From positions 1-19,499 of the forward strand of contig CANQIM010000006.1 of the NCBI GenBank assembly GCA_947624075.1: a stretch of 19,499 bases of DNA, read 5' to 3'. Within the stretch, counting starts at the first letter, position 1. The number at the start of each line of letters is the position of its first letter. Positions 14,842 to 19,499 of this stretch are shown here, piece by piece. Origin of the DNA: an uncultured Bacilli bacterium. Its GTDB lineage: Bacteria > Bacillota_I > Bacilli_A > RF39 > UBA660. The translations under genes and the position numbers were made by a program. The notes under the pieces were generated by a model. It was not told the DNA's origin and did no database searches. It worked only from the letters and a program-made list of their open reading frames with translations.

Positions 14842-16116
14842 ATGGAAAAAATTTATATGGAGAATAACAACCATAGAAAGAAAAAAGTTGATGGTGTTAC
14901 TCTTTTATCATTTTTTGTAGCGATTATTGCGATTATTTCACTTATAGCAGTTGGTTTTAATCAAGTAAGTTTTGCTACGAATTCTGTACAAGGTGATGAT
15001 TTAGTAGTTGGTGAATTTGATGTAAAAGCTGAAGATGAGCAAAATAACAAATTATTATCAAATAAAAGTTATCCAGTTATGAGACATTTTGCAGAAGTTG
15101 CTTGTATCGGTGATGATAATGGATGTCAAGGTGGTAAGAAAACAATTCCAGTTTATTGTCTACAACGAGAGAAAGATACAGTTGGATCAAAGTATAAGCT
15201 TGCTACTGAAAATGGAGAAATAAAAGATGTAGGTTTAATTTATTTGATGGCTAATCTTTATCCAAATGTAGAAATGGAACCAAGTTTTGAAATTACTGGT
15301 GATAATAGTGATCACAAAGTTGAAACATGGATTTCTCAAGCTTTGATTTGGACTTACATGAAGGAAGCTGGTTTAGATCCTACAAGTCAAATGACTGATG
15401 AGTTAAAACAAAATGTTTTTGAATCATCTTACATTAAGTATGGTCCTAACATCAATGATTTAAGTTCTGCTAAAGTTGGCTATGAATCAGAAGATCATAT
15501 TTTGGTTGATAGTTATAAGATTAAAGGATCTGATTTAACTGCACATCAAGTATATGACAGGGCTATGGAATTGCATGGACAAAGTGATATATATAATTTT
15601 CAAATTGTTGCTGAAGGTGAGGAATCAATTAGTGATAATGAAGAATATTATTTCTCAAAAGCACTTACTGTTCAAGGCAATGTTGCAGATAGTTCTATAG
15701 CAGAATTTAAAAGTTTTAGTGTTAAGCTTCCAGAAGATGCACCTAAAGGTACTATAATAACTGATGCAGAAGGTAATAAAGTGGAAGATCCAAATTTTTC
15801 ACCTGGTACTAAGTTTTATATAAGAGTTCCAGTTGATTCTGTTGATGATGTAACAAAAATTAATGTTGATGTATATACTTATTTTGATATATTGGTTGCT
15901 AATAGATTTGCAGCAAGTGATGGTGATTATCAGGAATTAACTGCATTACGTAATTTAACTGAGGGCAGGGGAGATGGTTATACTTTTGAACTTACACCAG
16001 CACCAGATACAGGTTCATCAATGGCTCAAACTATTTACTTTATTGGTTTAATAGTATTGTTATGTGGAGTAGGTATAGTTTACGCTAATGCCAAAAATAC
16101 AAAAGTTAAAGAATAA
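14842..16116 (+). CDS. Thioester-domain surface adhesin with C-terminal sorting signal
   Basis: Secreted cell-wall protein of 424 residues. A basic start is followed by a hydrophobic helix (about 19-39) and a likely signal peptidase site after SFA (45). The first domain fits a thioester domain: Cys 106 in IPVYCLQ and Gln 166 in SQALIW, the two residues that form the internal Cys-Gln thioester in Gram-positive adhesins (family pattern YC and TQxAIW). Such bonds let the adhesin attach covalently to host or other surface amines. A second, strand-rich domain follows (about 245-380). The end is a sorting signal: PAPDTG (386-391), a hydrophobic helix (396-416) and a basic tail, with Ala in place of Leu in LPxTG. 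ATG 14842 is preferred; TTG 14839 is in frame just before. The next gene is a sortase. Confidence 0.85.
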   Translation: MEKIYMENNNHRKKKVDGVTLLSFFVAIIAIISLIAVGFNQVSFATNSVQGDDLVVGEFDVKAEDEQNNKLLSNKSYPVMRHFAEVACIGDDNGCQGGKKTIPVYCLQREKDTVGSKYKLATENGEIKDVGLIYLMANLYPNVEMEPSFEITGDNSDHKVETWISQALIWTYMKEAGLDPTSQMTDELKQNVFESSYIKYGPNINDLSSAKVGYESEDHILVDSYKIKGSDLTAHQVYDRAMELHGQSDIYNFQIVAEGEESISDNEEYYFSKALTVQGNVADSSIAEFKSFSVKLPEDAPKGTIITDAEGNKVEDPNFSPGTKFYIRVPVDSVDDVTKINVDVYTYFDILVANRFAASDGDYQELTALRNLTEGRGDGYTFELTPAPDTGSSMAQTIYFIGLIVLLCGVGIVYANAKNTKVKE

Positions 16117-16741
16117 TATAAAAAAGAGTCATTTATTATTATTTGGCTCTTTGCTTATATTTAGTGGTTTTCTTACCATATCATGGCACCATCTAGTTAA
16201 ACTTAGAAATGATGTATTTTCCGATATGAAAATTGCTATGATGGATGTAGAAACAAATGAAGAAATAATTCACAATGTTCCTGTAGTTGAAAATGTAGTA
16301 GAGCCACAAACAGAAGAAAAAGAAGAACAATATTATATAGATTATGATAAATATTATGGAGTTTTAGAAATTCCTAGAATAGGATTAAAAAGAGGTTTTT
16401 ATAATACTGATTCGAGATATAACAATATAGAATATAATGTAACAATGGTTAAAGGTTCGACTATGCCTGATGTTGCTAATGGAAATTTAATATTAATGGC
16501 TCATTCAGGTGATGCTTATATTTCTTACTTTGCCTATCTTTATAGATTAAATGTTGGTGATGATGCCTTTGTTACTTATAATAAAGTAAAATATCATTAT
16601 AGAATAGTTAATATCTATACGGTTCCTAAAAAAGGAATTGTTTCAATAATTAGAAATTATTCTAAAACAACATTAACAATGATTACTTGTACAAAAGATG
16701 ATGATAGTACACAGACAGTCTATATTGCAGAATTAGTTTAG
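16088..16741 (+). CDS. Sortase lacking the usual catalytic Arg
   Basis: Membrane-bound transpeptidase, 217 residues, that would cut the adjacent adhesin at its sorting motif and join it to the cell wall. One N-terminal membrane segment (about 15-33) precedes a linker and the sortase barrel. The catalytic His is in LILMAHSGD (His 139) and the Cys is in TLTMITC (Cys 201). The Arg that normally follows about eight residues later before the last strand is not there: the segment reads KDDDSTQTVYIAEL, with Gln 209 or Thr 210 in that place. A different residue may play its role. The start overlaps the adhesin by 29 bases with only a weak AGGT 13 bases upstream, so translation is probably coupled. 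The Ile/Lys-rich start could also begin slightly later at a non-ATG codon. Confidence 0.88.
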   Translation: MPKIQKLKNNIKKSHLLLFGSLLIFSGFLTISWHHLVKLRNDVFSDMKIAMMDVETNEEIIHNVPVVENVVEPQTEEKEEQYYIDYDKYYGVLEIPRIGLKRGFYNTDSRYNNIEYNVTMVKGSTMPDVANGNLILMAHSGDAYISYFAYLYRLNVGDDAFVTYNKVKYHYRIVNIYTVPKKGIVSIIRNYSKTTLTMITCTKDDDSTQTVYIAELV

Positions 16742-16752
16742 GAGGTGATACT

Positions 16753-17325
16753 ATGGATTTATCTTTGATAGGGAAAATTGGGGTAATATTTAAATATATT
16801 TTTTCCTCATTTTTAGCTATCGAGATGTTCATAATTAGCCTCCTTTTATTTTCTATTTTACTTTTTAATTTAAAAAAAGAAAATAAAATTGTTCAAATTA
16901 TTTCCGTTGGGATTTATATAGGTTTTATAATAGGCGTAATGGTAAGTTATAGTGATTATACAAGAGTATGTTTAGATTCTTTTATAAAAGCAATTATTAA
17001 TTATGTTTATTTTCCATCGACTATTGTTTATTTTTTTATAATTGTTTTTGTTACTATAATGATGTTGAGGACTGTTTTTAGTTCTAAGATGACGATGTTA
17101 AAAAAAGGAGTTAATTATTTTTTCTTTAGTATATTGTATTTCCTTTTTATGTCATTTATGGCTCTTGCTAGTTATAGTGGTGTTGATTTAATAAATGTAG
17201 TTGATTTATATAAGAATGAAGTTATTTTATCAATAGTGCAGGTTAGTAATTTGTTATTACTTGTTTGGTGTTTATTTACGGTTTTTTATCATTTGTATTT
17301 ATATTTTAAAAAAAAGTTTGATTAA
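16753..17325 (+). CDS. Five-TM membrane protein, unknown function
   Basis: A 190-residue protein with five hydrophobic segments at about 18-38, 47-66, 86-106, 121-141 and 157-180, short loops and a basic end (YFKKKFD). No motif is recognised. GGAGGTGAT overlaps the sortase stop region and lies before ATG 16753, so it is certainly translated and probably part of the adhesin-sortase transcript. Positive residues flank TM1 (KKEN after it) and TM3-TM4 (SSKMTMLKK), which allows an orientation guess of N-terminus outside and C-terminus inside. It could be a membrane partner for the next two proteins, but this rests only on gene order. Confidence 0.75.
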   Translation: MDLSLIGKIGVIFKYIFSSFLAIEMFIISLLLFSILLFNLKKENKIVQIISVGIYIGFIIGVMVSYSDYTRVCLDSFIKAIINYVYFPSTIVYFFIIVFVTIMMLRTVFSSKMTMLKKGVNYFFFSILYFLFMSFMALASYSGVDLINVVDLYKNEVILSIVQVSNLLLLVWCLFTVFYHLYLYFKKKFD

Positions 17326-17343
17326 TTTTAGAGGTGATGAGCA

Positions 17344-18555
17344 TTGGCAAGTAATGTTAAGTATGTAAATTTGTCTAATGAGTTATCTTTGTTGAAACAA
17401 GAAGAACCTAGTGGTAGCGAAATTGCTTTATTAAATGATTGTTTTGCGGAGTTAGATAAGTTAACTAAGTCACATGATGATTTTTTAAGTCCTTATTTAA
17501 ATTCGACGCTAAATGATGATTATGAGAAAATAAATGAGGAATATAGTTCGTTTGTTGATAAGGTAGTGGAGTTTCAACAAAAATGGGAGGGAGTAGATTC
17601 AGATGGTTCTCCTAGTGGTAATGGCGGTGGCTCTAGTGCAATTGGTAGTGGAATAGCTACTATTTCGGCTATTAATGATGATGAAAGTGATGACGGTGCT
17701 TCTAAAAAAGGTAAGAAAAAGAAGAAGCAAAAAAATGAAGATCCTGAAGAAAAAAATTCATCAAAGATAAATATTAATGGCGATGATTCTGATGATTTAA
17801 GTAATAAAGATAATAATGATGATTCATTGGAAGACAGTGAAGGTTCTTCACAAGATGGTGACGGCCTATCTAGTGATAATTTAATAAATAGTGATAATAC
17901 TAATAACTCAAGTGATATAGGTAATAGTAGTAACAATGATGCTTCTAAAGATGAATCAGGTGGTTCAGGAGATAATTCGCAGTCAAATTCAGTTAGTACT
18001 AGTGGTAATGCTAATAACACCAATAATACTAGTGGCAGTAAAGATAATGATGTCAATAATAGTTATGTCAATGGTAATAGTAGTAATATGGGTGGTTTCA
18101 CCAGTAATAGTAGTAGTAATGGTAATAACAATATTGGTAAGAATGGTAATTCTAGTTGGAAAAACACTTCATCAGTGATTGAAAGATTAGGTACTAGTAG
18201 TAAATCTTCTTCATCCTTTGGAAATTATGGTAATTTAGATAGATTAGATACTGGTTCTGAAGGTACAAGTACTGGTACAAATTTATTAAGTGGAGTTGAT
18301 GACTCAATAAAAGATTTGGGTACGTCAATTATAGAAAATGGAAAAGCAAGTTTGCTTGATTCAAACCTTTTAAATTTTGGAAAGATTCAAGCAGCAATAG
18401 ATAAAAATAAGAATGATTCAAAAGTAAATTGGTTGCTGTTAGCACTACTTGCAAGTGGAACAGCTACAGGTGGTTATATTGTTTCCAAAAAAATAAAAGA
18501 TAAGCAAGTAAATAATGATGATAAAGATAATGGGGGTGTAGAATCATGGACTTAG
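17344..18555 (+). CDS. Ser/Asn/Asp-rich protein with helical N-terminus and C-terminal membrane anchor
   Basis: A 403-residue protein, not recognised. Residues 1-83 look like a helical bundle without a signal peptide, ending in KWEG (80-83), a W-x-G triplet as in WXG100-type secretion substrates, though placed after the second long helix and not in a turn between two. About 85-300 is low complexity, made mostly of Ser, Asn, Asp and Gly with one Lys-rich block (KKGKKKKKQK). A moderately conserved-looking region follows, then one membrane helix (363-381, WLLLALLASGTATGGYIV), a basic SKKIKDK and a short acidic tail. The start is TTG at 17344, seven bases after GAGGTGAT; ATG 17337 is in another frame and closes after five codons. 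A surface or secretion role is inference. Confidence 0.65.
   Translation: MASNVKYVNLSNELSLLKQEEPSGSEIALLNDCFAELDKLTKSHDDFLSPYLNSTLNDDYEKINEEYSSFVDKVVEFQQKWEGVDSDGSPSGNGGGSSAIGSGIATISAINDDESDDGASKKGKKKKKQKNEDPEEKNSSKININGDDSDDLSNKDNNDDSLEDSEGSSQDGDGLSSDNLINSDNTNNSSDIGNSSNNDASKDESGGSGDNSQSNSVSTSGNANNTNNTSGSKDNDVNNSYVNGNSSNMGGFTSNSSSNGNNNIGKNGNSSWKNTSSVIERLGTSSKSSSSFGNYGNLDRLDTGSEGTSTGTNLLSGVDDSIKDLGTSIIENGKASLLDSNLLNFGKIQAAIDKNKNDSKVNWLLLALLASGTATGGYIVSKKIKDKQVNNDDKDNGGVESWT
17575..18250 (+). repeat. Low-complexity coding tract rich in AGT, AAT and GAT codons
   Basis: The stretch uses few codons (AGT/TCT/TCA for Ser, AAT for Asn, GAT for Asp, GGT for Gly) in short irregular repeats such as AATAGTAGTAAT. 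It creates long open shadow frames on both strands. It is likely prone to length change between strains by slippage. Confidence 0.6.
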
Positions 18556-19412
18556 ATGCTATAACTGCTGATACTAGTATTGATGAAATTTTTAATAGTG
18601 CCGATGCTCAAGAAATTATTTCAGCAACTTTGGACAATATAAGTGATGCTGTGTCAGCAAGAGTTCAAGTTATAACTAGTTGTATTAAATCTTCAAGCTT
18701 TTCGAGTGAAATTGAGGGGCAAGCACCTTTATCTATGAAAGCTAATTCTATTTCTGCAAATTATTCAAACTTTTTATCAGAGCTAACTTCTTATTTTGCA
18801 ACAATAGATAGTGCATCTGTAGGTAGAGAATATGAAGAATTAGTGACGTTGAGATCCAAGATTGATGAAGCTTTGGTAACATTAGGCGATGAACTAGAAG
18901 ATTTTCAAAGTAAGATTGATAATTATGATCCCCTTTTGTTAGAAAAAAAATATTATAATGAAGCTGTAAACGGAAAAAATCGCTGTGTTGCTAAAAAAGA
19001 AGAATATAATGAGAAGTTACGGGAAATTGATAAGCGAATAAGCAAACTTGATTTTTTAGATGGTTCTTATGTAGGCAGTAATAGTTCTAATGATTCTAAC
19101 GATTCTAATGATTCAAAGACACCATATTTTAATCAAATTCCTAGCTTTGAAATAGGAGCTGATGGTCGTCCTACAGAAATTCCACCTAACTTTCAAATTG
19201 ATTCACATCATAGACTTAATACTCCAGGTATCGGTGCTTTTGCAGAGGCACCAGCTGGTCGTACTTATGAGCTCCATTATGATTCAGCTACTAATCTTTT
19301 CTATTTAGGATTTTCGGATGATGATTGGAGCGATCTTAGTAAGTTTAATAATACATATACTCCAGAAGAAATTAAAAATTCTTCGATTGATGGTGGTGTA
19401 TTCCTTTGGTAA
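18546..19412 (+). CDS. Helical protein with C-terminal globular part, unknown function
   Basis: A 288-residue protein without signal peptide or membrane helix, not recognised. Residues 10-90 are predicted helix-turn-helix in character, with Ser/Ala-rich helices like small type VII substrates but without a WXG triplet. About 95-170 is a heptad-like coiled coil (EYEELVTLRSKIDEALVTLG, KEEYNEKLREIDKRISKL). A short SND-SND-SND linker (180-190) leads to a globular end (about 195-288) that finishes in DGGVFLW. The start overlaps the previous gene by ten bases with GGGGGTG upstream, so both are made together. Its context with an anchored protein suggests a secreted or surface-associated partner; no direct evidence. 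Confidence 0.65.
   Translation: MDLDAITADTSIDEIFNSADAQEIISATLDNISDAVSARVQVITSCIKSSSFSSEIEGQAPLSMKANSISANYSNFLSELTSYFATIDSASVGREYEELVTLRSKIDEALVTLGDELEDFQSKIDNYDPLLLEKKYYNEAVNGKNRCVAKKEEYNEKLREIDKRISKLDFLDGSYVGSNSSNDSNDSNDSKTPYFNQIPSFEIGADGRPTEIPPNFQIDSHHRLNTPGIGAFAEAPAGRTYELHYDSATNLFYLGFSDDDWSDLSKFNNTYTPEEIKNSSIDGGVFLW
19086..19112 (+). repeat. Three tandem 9-bp repeats (Ser-Asn-Asp)
   Basis: TCTAATGAT occurs three times in a row, with one silent AAT to AAC change in the middle copy. It encodes the linker SNDSNDSND and is a likely slippage site in multiples of three codons, so it would keep the frame. Confidence 0.8.
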
Positions 19413-19413
19413 A

Positions 19414-19443
19414 AAAATAAACCAGTTAAGGTTTATTTTTTTT
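19414..19443. terminator. Bidirectional terminator at the end of the surface cluster
   Basis: AAAATAAACC (19414-19423), loop AGTTAA, GGTTTATTTT (19430-19439), with T residues continuing to 19443. A run of A before the stem gives a T-run on the minus strand too, so it can stop transcripts from both sides. Confidence 0.8.
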
Positions 19444-19499
19444 CTTCAATAAATTTTACATAGTATTCTTCATAGGTAATATTTTTCTCATGAATATAT
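19433..19499 (-). CDS. C-terminal end of a convergent minus-strand gene (partial)
   Basis: The minus-strand frame is open from the window edge to a TAA at 19433-19435. The tail reads YIHEKNITYEEYYVKFIEEK and ends in KK. The bidirectional terminator at this point supports a convergent gene. Too short to assign a family. Confidence 0.45.
   Translation of the reverse strand, partial: YIHEKNITYEEYYVKFIEEKK

Noticed and set aside
17574..18056. 160-codon open frame on the minus strand
   Set aside because: It lies opposite the Ser/Asn/Asp-rich tract and translates to Leu/Ser-rich low complexity. It is a by-product of codon bias and has no ribosome site or promoter.
17936..18178. 80-codon open frame on the plus strand inside the low-complexity gene
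   Set aside because: A +1 shadow of the same tract, made of Val, Ile and Met from shifted AGT/AAT/GGT codons. The main frame has the ribosome site and coupling to its neighbours.
17344..19412. LXG-type polymorphic toxin with immunity gene
   Set aside because: No LXG motif, no recognisable toxin domain at the end, and no small immunity-like gene afterwards within the window.
1..19499. TGA read as Trp, as in Mycoplasma-type genomes
   Set aside because: TGA ends the GNAT gene in an ATGA overlap and ends the unknown suf gene just before sufB, while all Trp codons inside recognised proteins are TGG.
1..19499. CRISPR array, tRNA, rRNA or insertion sequence
   Set aside because: No regularly spaced repeats, no tRNA-like GTTCRA context with matching stem, and no transposase-like frame or terminal inverted repeats were found by eye.

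Overview
The window is AT-rich DNA from a low-GC Bacillota-type bacterium. The evidence is Bacilli-style promoters and strong GGAGG ribosome binding sites, a PrsA foldase lipoprotein, a suf operon in the Bacilli order C-D-S-U-(x)-B, YjcZ-like mini-proteins, a thioester-domain adhesin and a sortase. TGA is a normal stop (for example at the end of the GNAT gene and of the unknown suf gene) and Trp is TGG, so this is the standard bacterial code and not a Mycoplasma-type code. An uncultured gut-type Bacilli lineage is a reasonable guess, but the sequence alone does not prove it. No tRNA, rRNA, CRISPR array or transposase was seen.

Layout. 1-1554: the tail of an upstream gene (possibly RecX) and a polytopic membrane protein of glycosyltransferase-C type. 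1676-2862: a HipA-like kinase gene split by a single -1 frameshift. 3006-4010 (minus): PrsA-like foldase. 4145-4389: two tiny YjcZ-like membrane peptides with a possible sporulation-type promoter. 4417-5172 (minus): unknown one-TM protein. 5376-7610: a large acidic protein with a C-terminal coiled coil. 7719-12497: a complete iron-sulfur cluster operon, with an unusually short SufD and an extra unknown gene between sufU and sufB. 12670-13080: an SSB paralog with an acidic tail but no canonical tip. 13143-14779: a GNAT acetyltransferase overlapping a pyrimidine nucleoside phosphorylase. 14842-19412: a surface/secretion-like cluster. It holds a thioester-domain adhesin with an APDTG sorting signal, a sortase lacking the usual catalytic Arg, a five-TM protein, a Ser/Asn/Asp-rich C-terminally anchored protein with a helical N-terminus and a WEG triplet, and a helical protein of unknown function. 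The window closes with a bidirectional terminator and the tail of a convergent gene.

How the genes work together. The suf genes form one transcription unit: SufS removes sulfur from cysteine, SufU accepts it, and SufB-SufC-SufD assembles the cluster. The adhesin and sortase overlap by 29 bases and most likely form an enzyme-substrate pair that anchors the adhesin to the cell wall. The three genes after them follow with short gaps or overlaps and no visible internal terminator, so they are probably co-transcribed. Six of eight vegetative-type promoter candidates carry a TGn extended -10, while their -35 boxes are often poor.
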